A DNA stretch of 17,290 nucleotides from Bacillota bacterium (GTDB lineage Bacteria; Bacillota; Bacilli; Paenibacillales; Paenibacillaceae), in assembly GCA_023386495.1 (NCBI GenBank), contig JAEWJS010000141.1, positions 1-17,290 of the forward strand, written 5' to 3'. Positions within the stretch are counted from its first letter, which is position 1. Each line of letters begins with the position of its first letter. Under the pieces are notes generated by a model that was given only the letters and a program-made list of their open reading frames with translations, had not been told where the DNA came from and did not search any database. Made by a program: the position numbers and the translations under genes. Of the stretch, positions 7,011 to 14,491 are shown one piece after another.

Positions 7011-7406
7011 GTGAATCGTACGCCAGATGCAATGAAGCTGATCATTCCAACAGGATGCGACAATGCGCCAAGGAAACAAATTGTCATTGATTTCACAATC
7101 GCAATGTTACAGCAGCAAGATGAAGTCATTGCGAAATATGCAGATGAATCTATTATCTGGTACAAGTTAAAAGAGACTAGAACAATTGAAGGTCAACATT
7201 CCTTTATTGCTGCTTTGCAGGATGACAATACCACCATGATTGACTGCCTTGAAATTGACCAGGTGATCACGCACGGGAAATTCGCTTCAATTAATGGTGT
7301 TGTTTCAGCAGTAGATGGCACAACATTTGATTTCTGCGATGTGTACACATTTAGCAATACTGCAAAGTCCGGAAAAGTAAAAGAAATTAAATCCTATCGA
7401 CTATAG
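7011..7406 (+). CDS. NTF2-like (SnoaL-like) superfamily protein
   Basis: The 131-aa product resembles the nuclear transport factor 2 family proteins common in Bacillus. It has an N-terminal helix (IVIDFTIAMLQQQDEVIAKY), a strand carrying a Trp (ESIIWYKL), and a C-terminal sheet (VITHGKFASINGVV, then TTFDFCDVYTF). This cone-shaped alpha+beta fold binds small ligands or acts as a small enzyme; no specific activity is evident. I start at GTG 7011, 9 nt after AGGAGG (6996-7001); the in-frame TTG at 7002 abuts the ribosome-binding site. Its base composition and codon choice are clearly more AT-rich than all neighbours (many AAA, ATT and GAA codons), a sign of recent acquisition. Confidence 0.8.
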   Translation: MNRTPDAMKLIIPTGCDNAPRKQIVIDFTIAMLQQQDEVIAKYADESIIWYKLKETRTIEGQHSFIAALQDDNTTMIDCLEIDQVITHGKFASINGVVSAVDGTTFDFCDVYTFSNTAKSGKVKEIKSYRL

Positions 7407-7434
7407 CCCATACATCCTTAAGAAACAGAAAACA

Positions 7435-7454
7435 CTAAAGCACGAATGCTTTAG
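7435..7454 (-). terminator. Rho-independent terminator of the 7822-7457 membrane gene
   Basis: CTAAAGC (7435-7441) and GCTTTAG (7448-7454) form a perfect 7-bp stem with a 6-nt loop. On the minus strand it starts 2 nt after the TGA stop and is followed by TGTTTTCTGTTTCTT, a good U-tract. On the plus strand the tail is not T-rich. Confidence 0.75.
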
Positions 7455-7456
7455 CG

Positions 7457-7822
7457 TCACTCTCCCTGATCCATCGCCTGCCGCAGCAGGTCATAGGCAT
7501 TATCGACGATCCAGGTGATCGGATAGAAGAACCATTCCTCCATCGTCACGTAACAGATCAGCCATAGGACGACTCCGACAGCCCCGGCAATCGCATAGTA
7601 GAGCGGCTTCTTCAGCAGTCGGAACAGCCCCGCTAACGCGAAAATCCATAATATGACCGGCAGCGCGATCACGAACGGTCCGATTGAAGCTGGAGCGAAA
7701 TAGCTGGCGGCGTACAGGGCCAATCCAGCCACCCAGAATATGCGAGACGCAACCGTAACGCCTGCGAACGTGAGCAGAGCGCCGATCGCAACAAGCGCAT
7801 AGAAGATGATGGTCGTGACCAT
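7457..7822 (-). CDS. Small integral membrane protein
   Basis: The 121-aa product is almost wholly hydrophobic, with about four membrane segments (residues roughly 3-22, 28-46, 49-69 and 74-95), followed by a short amphipathic tail (PITWIVDNAYDLLRQAMDQG). There are no Cys pairs or recognisable catalytic motifs, and I do not recognise the family. ATG 7822 has AAGGGGG 6 nt upstream. A terminator immediately follows the stop. It may be monocistronic or follow the GNAT gene, which ends 159 bp upstream. Confidence 0.75.
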   Translation of the reverse strand: MVTTIIFYALVAIGALLTFAGVTVASRIFWVAGLALYAASYFAPASIGPFVIALPVILWIFALAGLFRLLKKPLYYAIAGAVGVVLWLICYVTMEEWFFYPITWIVDNAYDLLRQAMDQGE

Positions 7823-7912
7823 TATGAACCCCCTTCATTGTTCAATCACGCATCAGATGCCTGATCTAATCTATTCGAGGGCGATGGTCATTTATCCTTT
7901 ATTTGTAACACA

Positions 7913-7928
7913 TATCCATCGTTGGATA
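7913..7928 (-). terminator. Weak hairpin downstream of the second GNAT gene
   Basis: TATCCA and TGGATA form a 6-bp stem with a 4-nt loop 53 nt after the GNAT stop on the minus strand. The following sequence (TGTGTTACAAAT) is only weakly T-rich, so terminator function is uncertain. Confidence 0.25.
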
Positions 7929-7981
7929 GCATGGAGGACATCCAGCCGCTTAAGGCCGAGATGCCCTCCCATAAGTTACCG

Positions 7982-8572
7982 TCATGCGAATTCCATAAAA
8001 ATCTCGCGCTTGATCCGATCCCATTCCGTATGTATGATGCTGAAGTAGACGTCATCCCTGCTGCTGCCGTCCGCACCGATAAAGTTGCTGCGGAAGATGC
8101 CCTCCTGCGTGGCGCCGAGCTTCAGGACAGCCCGCCGCGAACGGACATTATCGATATCCACGCTGAGCTGCACGCGCCGATAGCCCATCTCTTCGAACAC
8201 GAACTTCAAGAGCTCGTACTTGCAAGCCTTGTTCAACCCCGTGCCGCGATACGCCTCGCCGTACCACGTCCACCCGATTTCCAGCCGCTTGTTATGCGGA
8301 ATGATATACCCGAAGCGGGTAGAACCCGCGACCTCGCCTGTCTGCTTGTCGATGATGATGAACGGATACGATTGATTGTTCGCTCTGCTCTTGCAGGTGT
8401 CTTCGATGTATCGCTCCAGATCCTGTTCCGTGCGGAATGGCAATCCGCCGCCGAACCGCGTAATTTCTTCGTCGAATATAATGTTCCGCAAGCCGTCCTT
8501 ATAGACAGCATCGAACGGCACAAGCAGCGCTCGTTCATTCTCCAGCCTAATCTCTCGTTCGAATAAGTTCAT
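7982..8572 (-). CDS. GNAT family N-acetyltransferase (RimJ/RimL type)
   Basis: The 196-aa product is a second RimJ/RimL-like acetyltransferase, unrelated in detail to the one at 5650. The N-terminal strand is RLENERALLVPFDAV; a WTWYGEAYRGTGLNKACK segment provides the acetyl-CoA loop R109-G-T-G112; NVRSRRAVLKLGATQEGIF is motif B. The IGWTWYGEAYRGTG arrangement is typical of proteins annotated as GNAT family in Bacilli with unknown acceptors. Start is ATG 8572, with AGGCAGGGG about 6 nt upstream. No clear sigma-A promoter is seen in the 100 bp before it. Confidence 0.88.
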   Translation of the reverse strand: MNLFEREIRLENERALLVPFDAVYKDGLRNIIFDEEITRFGGGLPFRTEQDLERYIEDTCKSRANNQSYPFIIIDKQTGEVAGSTRFGYIIPHNKRLEIGWTWYGEAYRGTGLNKACKYELLKFVFEEMGYRRVQLSVDIDNVRSRRAVLKLGATQEGIFRSNFIGADGSSRDDVYFSIIHTEWDRIKREIFMEFA

Positions 8573-8672
8573 CGCATTCCCCTGCCTTTCGATGTCGGTA
8601 CTTGCTCTTCCCTACTGTATCGGAGTCAGCAGCCGACCGGAATGGAGTAAACGACGATTGATTGGCACAATT

Positions 8673-9089
8673 TTACATATCAGTTGGAAAAGGCTTCCTT
8701 CCCGCGAACCCGTCATGCCAGCCGTGATAATGCGAGACGCGTGCTTCCCCTTCCTTCCAGCAGATCAACACTTCTTCGCCGTCCACGACTGCCGGAAAAT
8801 CCAACAGGCCGGGGGCGATCATCTTGAGCAGCACGCCCTTACGCGAGAAATTCGAGATCAACAGCTCGATCTCCATGCGCATGAATTCGAGCTGACCCTC
8901 CTCTTCGAAGAACGGGTCGATGCCGATATCCAGATGAATCGGCGACTGCTTCAGCTTGGCCTTCGTCTGGTTCATCTTCCGATTCCGCTCTTCCATCTCC
9001 TTGGTGAGTGCCTGCAGCTGCTTCAGGTCCTTCTGCAGTGCAGGAAGCATCGCATTCGCTTCCTCCAGCGTGAACCGCTTCTGTTCCAT
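8673..9089 (-). CDS. DUF2203 family protein
   Basis: The 138-aa product matches DUF2203. An N-terminal FTLEEANAMLPALQKDL is followed by a charged coiled-coil-like region (about residues 15-60), then LLDFPAVVDGEEVLICWKEGE and HGWHDGFAGRKPF at the C-terminus. The function of the family is not known to me. ATG 9089 is preceded by GGGAGGGATAACG, a clear ribosome-binding site; the frame upstream to 9164 overlaps the murG stop and is rejected. It follows the MurG paralogue by 34 bp and is probably co-transcribed with it. Confidence 0.88.
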   Translation of the reverse strand: MEQKRFTLEEANAMLPALQKDLKQLQALTKEMEERNRKMNQTKAKLKQSPIHLDIGIDPFFEEEGQLEFMRMEIELLISNFSRKGVLLKMIAPGLLDFPAVVDGEEVLICWKEGEARVSHYHGWHDGFAGRKPFPTDM

Positions 9090-9123
9090 CGTTATCCCTC
9101 CCTGTGTACTCGATGTGTATCGA

Positions 9124-10191
9124 TTATTTGCGGGCCGCTTGGCATATGGTCCGATAGACCTCATCGATCGCGTCCTGCTGCCGGTATGCCGACATTCGAT
9201 CCCGATACGACTCGCGCTGCTTGAACAGCGCGTCTATGGCGGACAGCAATGCTGCGTCCGTCAATCGCTCCTCCTCCAGCACGCTGGCGAAGCGGGCACG
9301 CTCGAACGAGCGCGCATTCAAGAGCTGATCGCCTCTGCTCTGCTTCTTCGTCAGCGGAATCAGCAGCATCGGCTTGCGGAGCGCCAGCAGCTCGAAGATC
9401 GCGTTCGATCCCGCGCGCGAGACGACCAGATCCGCCATCGCGAGGAGATGCGGCATCTCATCGTGGACATATTCGAATTGGGCATACCCGGTCGTTGCCA
9501 GCGCCGGATCGACTTGACCTTGCCCGCAGAGATGCACAATCTGATAGTTCGCCAGCAGCTGCGGCAGCACGGATCGGATGACATGATTAATCCGGCGCGC
9601 ACCCAGGCTGCCCCCCATAACAAGCAAGACGGGCTTGTCCGCATGAAAGTTGCACAACGTTCGCGCGACATTCGGATTTCCTTGACGAATCGTATCGCGA
9701 ATGACGGCGCCGGTATGCTTGCTTTTCGCATGCGGCAGCATGTCGGCTGTCTCCGGGAACGTCGTGCATACGCCCGTCGAGAACGGGATCGCGATCCGAT
9801 TCGCGAGTCCCGGCGTCAGATCCGACTCATGCAGGATGACCGGTACGCGATTCAGCCAAGCGCCGAGCACGACCGGCACCGACACGAATCCGCCCTTCGA
9901 GAACACGACGTCAGGGCGACGCCTGCGAACCAGCTTGTACGCTTGATAGATGCCAAGCGCCACTCGGAACGGGTCTAGGAAATTTCGCCAGTCGAAATAT
10001 CGCCTTAGCTTCCCCGTCGCGACCGCATGATAAGTGACCTCGGGAAGCCCCGCGACGAGCTGCTTCTCGATTCCCTCAGCAGACCCGATATAATCGATCT
10101 CCCAGCGATCCTCTTGGAATCGGGGTATGAGCGCGATATTCACCGTCACATGGCCGGCCGATCCGCCCCCGGTAAAGATGATCCTGCCCAT
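9124..10191 (-). CDS. murG2: MurG-type UDP-GlcNAc:lipid I glycosyltransferase paralogue
   Basis: MurG transfers GlcNAc from UDP-GlcNAc to lipid I on the inner face of the membrane to make lipid II. The 355-aa product has the GT-B fold signatures: FTGGGSAGHVTVN at the N-terminus, the acceptor-side SKGGFVSVPVVLGAW and HESDLTPGLANRI, then the UDP-GlcNAc side VLLVMGGSLGARRIN, SRAGSNAIFELLALRKP and LIPL. It resembles the second MurG found in many Bacilli (hence the provisional symbol), rather than the cell-wall-cluster MurG. The loop usually reading HVTPN has Val instead of Pro here. ATG 10191 is 8 nt after AAAGGG and preferred over GTG 10200. A near-consensus extended -10 promoter lies just upstream, and DUF2203 follows. 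Confidence 0.88.
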   Translation of the reverse strand: MGRIIFTGGGSAGHVTVNIALIPRFQEDRWEIDYIGSAEGIEKQLVAGLPEVTYHAVATGKLRRYFDWRNFLDPFRVALGIYQAYKLVRRRRPDVVFSKGGFVSVPVVLGAWLNRVPVILHESDLTPGLANRIAIPFSTGVCTTFPETADMLPHAKSKHTGAVIRDTIRQGNPNVARTLCNFHADKPVLLVMGGSLGARRINHVIRSVLPQLLANYQIVHLCGQGQVDPALATTGYAQFEYVHDEMPHLLAMADLVVSRAGSNAIFELLALRKPMLLIPLTKKQSRGDQLLNARSFERARFASVLEEERLTDAALLSAIDALFKQRESYRDRMSAYRQQDAIDEVYRTICQAARK

Positions 10192-10210
10192 GCCATGCAC
10201 CCTTTCTTAT

Positions 10211-10227
10211 CTATAAGCATTATAGCA
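10211..10227 (-). promoter_or_regulatory. Extended -10 promoter of the murG2-DUF2203 operon, with inverted repeat
   Basis: Read on the minus strand, TGCTATAAT gives a perfect -10 hexamer (complement of 10219-10224) with the TG extension; the -35 region is poor, as often with extended -10 promoters. CTATAA-TGC-TTATAG, an inverted repeat with 6-bp arms, covers the -10 and could be a regulator site. It is about 28 nt upstream of the start codon. Confidence 0.6.
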
Positions 10228-10252
10228 ATTTCATAAACATCGTGGCTAAGGA

Positions 10253-10885
10253 TTACTCCTCGTCCATCGACTTCACGAGCAGGCGCGCTTCGTTGCGGTC
10301 CGCGACCTGCAGCTTGTTCAGGATGTTCGTCACGTTGTTCGCGACTGTCTTGACGCTTAGATGGAGGCGCTGCGCGATCTGCGCATTGCTGTCCCCTTCC
10401 GCGAGACGCTCCAAGATCTCCTTCTCGCGGCCGGTCAATTGCGCTAGCAGCGGGTTCGCAGGCACCGGCCTGTCCTCGAAGAATCGCATCATGCGCGACG
10501 CGATCCCCGGACTGAAGACGGCACCGCCGCTGCCTGCGATTCGAATCGCTTGCAAGAGCTCGGAGCCGTCCGCTTCCTTCAACAGATAGCCACGCGCTCC
10601 GGCCTTCATCGCCGCGAAGACGGAGCGGTCGTCCTGATGCATCGATAGGATAAGAATATGAATCCCCGGGTAACGCGATTGAATGCGGCGCGTCGCTTCG
10701 ATGCCGTCCATATCCGGCATGCGGATATCCATCAGCATCAAGTCCGGCCCAATCTCCTCTGCCGCCCTGATCGCAGCTTCGCCTGAATCGGCTTCGCCAG
10801 CCAGCACCAGGTCATCGGTAGCTTGGATCAGGTTGCGCACCCCGCTTCGAAATAAGGGATGATCATCCACAATGACGATTCTCAT
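10253..10885 (-). CDS. NarL/LuxR-type response regulator
   Basis: The 210-aa product has a receiver domain (about residues 1-118) with acidic pair D7-D8, phospho-acceptor D53 in LMLMDIRMPDMDG, Ser at the end of LILS and conserved K in YLLKEADG. A LuxR-type helix-turn-helix follows (about residues 147-205), recognisable by LTGREKEILERLAEGDSN, then LHLSVKTVANNVTNILNKL. It is expected to bind DNA as a phosphorylated dimer. ATG 10885 has GAGAGGAG 6 nt upstream and begins 12 bp after the histidine kinase stop, so the two are co-transcribed partners. Its likely targets include its own promoter and the divergent operon at 13241. Confidence 0.95.
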   Translation of the reverse strand: MRIVIVDDHPLFRSGVRNLIQATDDLVLAGEADSGEAAIRAAEEIGPDLMLMDIRMPDMDGIEATRRIQSRYPGIHILILSMHQDDRSVFAAMKAGARGYLLKEADGSELLQAIRIAGSGGAVFSPGIASRMMRFFEDRPVPANPLLAQLTGREKEILERLAEGDSNAQIAQRLHLSVKTVANNVTNILNKLQVADRNEARLLVKSMDEE

Positions 10886-10897
10886 ACTAAGCTCCTC

Positions 10898-13048
10898 TCA
10901 TGCCTCACGCTTCGAATCGATCGGGATCGGCAGGCTTGCTCTGACTCTCGTACCGCCTGACGGCATTCGCTCGATCGCGCAATCGCCGCCGAGCTCGGCC
11001 GCGCGTTCGCGCAGCGATCCGACCCCGATGCCGGCTGATGGAGTCGCGCCAAGCACGCGTTCATCTACCCCTACGCCGTCGTCGGCGACCTCGATCGTCA
11101 ACGCCCCCCGCTCCTGCGCTAACGCCAGCTTAACCTTGCATACCGATGCCTCCGCGTGCCGCACGACATTCGCGATCGACTCCGTCATGATCCAGTAGGC
11201 GGCCACCTCAACGGCAGCAGGCAGCGGCGGCAGCTGCTTCGGTGCATCGAACGCGATATACAACCCCCGATAGTCCGGGTAGTCCGCATCCGACGCTTCC
11301 ATGAGCTGCAGGGGGGCGGTCAATTCGCGAATCCGCTCCTGCACGGCCCCGACCAGGCCCCATTCGTCCAAGCTTGCAGGCCGCATCTCGCGCACGAGCG
11401 CCCGTATATCGGAGATGCTCGAACGGACGACTTGGCGAAGCTCGCTAAGCTGCTCGGTAGCGGCTGCGGGATTCGTGCGGACATTCATCTCGGCGGCAGT
11501 TGCATGCAGGCCGATCGCGGCAAGGCGCGGCGCCAGCTCGTCATGCAGATTGCGGCGGAGCATTCTGCGCTCCTCCTCCCTGGCCAGGACGAGTCTCTCG
11601 CGCGATCGCTGAAGATCGTCTGCAAGCAGCTTCATGCCGTTCGTCATCCGATAATTATCGACGACAGGTCCGGCATGGCCGAGCCATACATCCAAGAGGC
11701 GCAGATCCTCCTGCGTGAACGGCTCTCCCGGACGGCTGGCGGCGTGGAACACCGCTACCTTCCTCCCGCGATGAATGACCGGCACGCTATAGTTGCTAGT
11801 CGCTGCAGCATGCTCCGCATCTTCTGCGGCCAAGCGCTCTTGACCGTTCAGTTCGATGGCGATTGCCGCATACGGAATGCTGAGTGCCTGCCTTGCATAA
11901 CGTACGATCGCTTCGAGCATCGCTTCCGGCGGCAGCGGCTTCATGAGCAGCATTCGCAGCTCCGACAGCATGCCGTAGGGATCGTCATGCCTTCCCTTCA
12001 AGAGCCGATCTACAATGCGCTGCAACCGGCTCTTCAGCGGCGCGAACAGGATCGCCACAAGCAAGGTTGAGATGAGCGATGGCAGGAATCGGTCGTCCGA
12101 TCGGAAGAGGGTGCTGAGGTAAATAATCGAAGCCCCATACAACAGTGCGATGCTTGCCGTCAGGGTCAGGTAGACAATGGTCCGGTTCACCACCGGATCA
12201 ATATCCCAGAGCCGCAAGCGCAGAATTGCGAGACACAACGTGATCGGAATGATGAGCAGGAATAGATGCAGCGAACCGTTCAGATAGATGAAGGCTGCCG
12301 GCGAACGGTAGAGATCCGGATTGAACAAGAGGCTGATCGCGATGAACGCGGTCAATCCGACTGCCAGCCCGTACACGACCCATTTGGTCTGCTGGCGCTG
12401 CTCGGCCGATGACGTGCGTCGATAGCGGTAGAATTGCGAGTAGAGGAGCGCTGCAATCGGAACCACGAAGAGAAGCAACGCCGGCCATAGCGGCCAAGTG
12501 TTGTGGTCCGCAATAGAGCCGGGGAACGCCATGCCGGCCAGCTTGATTGCGCCGAATGACGCGAGCGGAATCGCCGTCCGCTTCGGCAGGAATCGGCCAT
12601 CCGGGAACAGCGCGAAGAAGAGGAACAACGCGATCCAACCGCTATTGCTTACGAATCCGAACCAAACGGACCAGAAGGCATGCCCCTCCACCGCGGCATG
12701 GATCAACTGCGGGAAGGTCGTGCCGAACGCGATCAGCATGGCAGACGCGAGCAAGGCCATCGGTTCGCGCCGGCCCTTCCACAGTATGACGCAGGCTGCC
12801 GCGGCATAGAGCAGCGTGAATGCACTGTCGAGCATGACGAACCAGGCAGCATAGCTGTTCACGGTGAAGCCCGCTTCGTGCAGCAGCGCGAGCGTCGTTG
12901 GCGGTGCCGGGCTCGTAATCCCGCAGCCGTCGAGCACGCATACTTCGACTAACCGCTCGTAATAATCCGGAATGAAGGAGAGATAGGTGAAGAGGGTTGC
13001 CGCTCCGAACAACAGCACGCTTGCTAGGATGATCCGATGCTTTATCAT
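10898..13048 (-). CDS. Polytopic sensor histidine kinase (HisKA_3, ComP/NarL-partner type)
   Basis: The 716-aa product has about nine to ten membrane helices in residues 7-340, a GAF-like domain at roughly 375-465, and a HisKA_3 dimerisation helix with the phosphorylated His H502 in MLRRNLHDELAPRLAAIGLH. A HATPase_c domain follows with the N box ESIANVVRHAE (N627), the G1 motif VADDGVG (656-660) and G2 GIGVGSLRERA. The first extracytoplasmic loop holds CVLDGCG, a possible disulfide pair, which could be part of the sensing surface. ComP has a comparable layout, but no peptide-pheromone genes lie nearby. ATG 13048 lacks a good Shine-Dalgarno; only AGATGG precedes it, and a TACAAT lies 8-13 nt upstream, so the start is less certain. 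The response regulator follows by 12 bp. Confidence 0.92.
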   Translation of the reverse strand: MIKHRIILASVLLFGAATLFTYLSFIPDYYERLVEVCVLDGCGITSPAPPTTLALLHEAGFTVNSYAAWFVMLDSAFTLLYAAAACVILWKGRREPMALLASAMLIAFGTTFPQLIHAAVEGHAFWSVWFGFVSNSGWIALFLFFALFPDGRFLPKRTAIPLASFGAIKLAGMAFPGSIADHNTWPLWPALLLFVVPIAALLYSQFYRYRRTSSAEQRQQTKWVVYGLAVGLTAFIAISLLFNPDLYRSPAAFIYLNGSLHLFLLIIPITLCLAILRLRLWDIDPVVNRTIVYLTLTASIALLYGASIIYLSTLFRSDDRFLPSLISTLLVAILFAPLKSRLQRIVDRLLKGRHDDPYGMLSELRMLLMKPLPPEAMLEAIVRYARQALSIPYAAIAIELNGQERLAAEDAEHAAATSNYSVPVIHRGRKVAVFHAASRPGEPFTQEDLRLLDVWLGHAGPVVDNYRMTNGMKLLADDLQRSRERLVLAREEERRMLRRNLHDELAPRLAAIGLHATAAEMNVRTNPAAATEQLSELRQVVRSSISDIRALVREMRPASLDEWGLVGAVQERIRELTAPLQLMEASDADYPDYRGLYIAFDAPKQLPPLPAAVEVAAYWIMTESIANVVRHAEASVCKVKLALAQERGALTIEVADDGVGVDERVLGATPSAGIGVGSLRERAAELGGDCAIERMPSGGTRVRASLPIPIDSKREA

Positions 13049-13099
13049 GCCATCTATTGTAACAATTCCGCCGAATGCTGAATAGATGGACGCTGGCTT

Positions 13100-13138
13100 T
13101 TCCCGAATGGGGCCGCATGCTTCCCGAACTTTCCCGTT
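13100..13138. promoter_or_regulatory. Three phased TTCCCG boxes, candidate response-regulator operator
   Basis: TTCCCGAA begins at 13100 and again at 13121, and TTCCCGTT begins at 13131. The spacings of 21 and 10 bp put all three boxes on the same helical face. The last two also create an inverted repeat, CGAAC-TTTCCC-GTTCG (13125-13140). They lie between the histidine kinase gene and the divergent operon, about 60-105 bp before the likely transcription start of the latter. LuxR-type regulators commonly bind such arrays; the assignment to this regulator is inference. Confidence 0.45.
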
Positions 13139-13193
13139 CGCAATCCTGACACGAGAGGACAGTGTGCTCTAGTGCGCGGGAATATCCGCATCC

Positions 13194-13199
13194 TATACT
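13194..13199 (+). promoter_or_regulatory. Candidate -10 of the divergent membrane/secreted-protein operon
   Basis: TATACT is 42 nt upstream of the ATG at 13241. The -35 position (about 13171-13176, AGTGCG) is far from consensus, which fits a promoter needing an activator bound at the TTCCCG boxes. Confidence 0.35.
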
Positions 13200-13240
13200 C
13201 AATTCGTGCCACACTACACGAGCATTGGAGGTTCGACCGC

Positions 13241-13816
13241 ATGAACTGGGAACAAGTAGTCAGATGGCTGGGGCTTGGATGCATCGTTGCCGGAATCGCC
13301 CGCATGGGCATGACGCCGACGAGCATGATCTGGGGCTTCGACAGCCCGCAGGAGCTGACTTTCGGATTGACCGCATGCATTCTGATGGCGCTTGTCAGCA
13401 TCGCCTTCTACATGGTGCAGTCCAAGGAGACCGGCGTCCTCGGCCTGATCACGGTACTGGCCATCATGGTCGGCAACATGCTGACCGCATGCATCATATG
13501 GGGCTTCATGACGTATGGGAGCTACGGCGACGACCGCGCATTCTTGAGCATGCTGACGACCATTATCTCGTCCGGCGGCGTGCTGGGCGGAGCCGTTGTC
13601 TTGCCGATCTTGACTTGGCGAGCCCGCGTATTCCCGCGTTGGGTCGTCGTCCTCATGGTGCTCATGCTGCTATCCCTCGCGATCCCTTGGACCGGCTTGT
13701 TCGCCTTTTTCTGGGGGCTGCCGTATGTCGCAATGGGGTACTGCATCTGGGCAGGCAAGCTCAACCGTGCTGCATCGCAGCCGACTACAATGATCAAAGG
13801 AGAGACAATCGCATGA
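13241..13816 (+). CDS. Polytopic membrane protein of unknown function
   Basis: The 191-aa product has about six membrane helices (roughly residues 7-24, 42-60, 66-92, 105-124, 133-152 and 155-175) and a short polar C-terminus. Two short loops repeat a similar motif, MIWGFDS (about residues 29-35) and IIWGFMTYG (about 85-93), hinting at an internal duplication. I do not recognise the family. ATG 13241 follows GGAGG (13227-13231) by 9 nt. Its stop overlaps the next start as ATGA, so the secreted protein is translationally coupled. Divergent placement from a two-component system, with candidate operator boxes between, suggests it is regulated by that system. It could be an export, anchoring or immunity-type partner of the secreted protein, but this is speculation. 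Confidence 0.8.
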   Translation: MNWEQVVRWLGLGCIVAGIARMGMTPTSMIWGFDSPQELTFGLTACILMALVSIAFYMVQSKETGVLGLITVLAIMVGNMLTACIIWGFMTYGSYGDDRAFLSMLTTIISSGGVLGGAVVLPILTWRARVFPRWVVVLMVLMLLSLAIPWTGLFAFFWGLPYVAMGYCIWAGKLNRAASQPTTMIKGETIA

Positions 13817-14448
13817 GAAAAACCATCCTAACCGCCGCAGCCGCAGCACTGCTCGTCTTGCCGCTGTCCGCCACTGCCGCCGAGGGAGGCGCCGCTGCCG
13901 TCAAGACGAAACTTGAAACCGAAGGCACATTCGCTGCCCTCCAAGTCGGCAAGACGATTTCGGTCCATAACGACAACGGCCAGCTGTTCCAGACGAACGG
14001 CAAATTCCATAACGGCGAGCTGGTCGATCTGTTCGCGCTGCCTTACGGTGAAGAACAGATTCCTTTCATCATGGTCAATACGGACAATTCGGGAAGCTTC
14101 AACATCTTCAGCGACTTGTGGCCGGAGTTCGCCAAGGGCAAGGAGCAGGATCCAAGCGAGGAGTATTACAGCGGCCGCGTCTTCAATCGTCCGCTTACGA
14201 AGCTCTGGAGCAAGACGAAGCACCACTATGCGGAGATGCAAGGCGATGAAGCGGTTGCGTTTACGGCGAATGATTTTGGCGACATCTCGAAGGGCTACCA
14301 CGAATCCGTGCGGATCAAGGGCTCGCTCAGAGGACTCATTCTGTACGATTGCTGCCCGTACCTCGTCATCGAAGACGAGAATAAGCAGCTGCAGGTCTAT
14401 CACGCCGGCATGACAGGCGCCGAAGTAGCAGGTACGATCGAACTGTAA
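13813..14448 (+). CDS. Secreted protein of unknown function
   Basis: The 211-aa product starts with a typical signal peptide: MRK, a hydrophobic run rich in Ala and Leu, then an AXA-type site (SATAA, cleavage near residue 23). There is no lipobox Cys, so it is predicted to be released or wall-associated. The mature part, about 190 residues, is mixed polar/aromatic with DLFALPYGEEQIPFIMV, SFNIFSDLWPEF and a C-terminal LYDCCPYLVIEDE in which the only two Cys are adjacent. No known domain is recognised. ATG 13813 overlaps the upstream stop, with GGAGAG about 9 nt before it. A strong hairpin follows the stop, so the operon likely ends here. Confidence 0.8.
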   Translation: MRKTILTAAAAALLVLPLSATAAEGGAAAVKTKLETEGTFAALQVGKTISVHNDNGQLFQTNGKFHNGELVDLFALPYGEEQIPFIMVNTDNSGSFNIFSDLWPEFAKGKEQDPSEEYYSGRVFNRPLTKLWSKTKHHYAEMQGDEAVAFTANDFGDISKGYHESVRIKGSLRGLILYDCCPYLVIEDENKQLQVYHAGMTGAEVAGTIEL

Positions 14449-14452
14449 CGAC

Positions 14453-14484
14453 GAAGCGGCCGCCTCGCGAGAGACTGCCGCTTC
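14453..14484. terminator. Terminator hairpin between convergent genes
   Basis: GAAGCGGC (14453-14460) pairs perfectly with GCCGCTTC (14477-14484). The 16-nt loop contains a further CTCGCGAG palindrome that can stack inside. The plus-strand tail ACCTTACTTATT is moderately T-rich. It lies 5 nt after the secreted-protein stop and 8 nt after the stop of the opposing gene, so it may serve both. Confidence 0.6.
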
Positions 14485-14491
14485 ACCTTAC

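Noticed and set aside
8956..9978. Long plus-strand open frame opposite murG2
   Set aside because: Arg/Gln-rich antisense frame over a clear MurG gene; no motif or ribosome-binding site.
11156..12070. Long plus-strand open frame opposite the histidine kinase
   Set aside because: Shadow of the kinase gene; composition is low-complexity basic and no start signals are present.
13162..13812. Upstream extension of the secreted-protein frame
   Set aside because: This frame overlaps the membrane-protein gene and is His/Arg-rich; the signal peptide at ATG 13813 with its own ribosome-binding site defines the true start.
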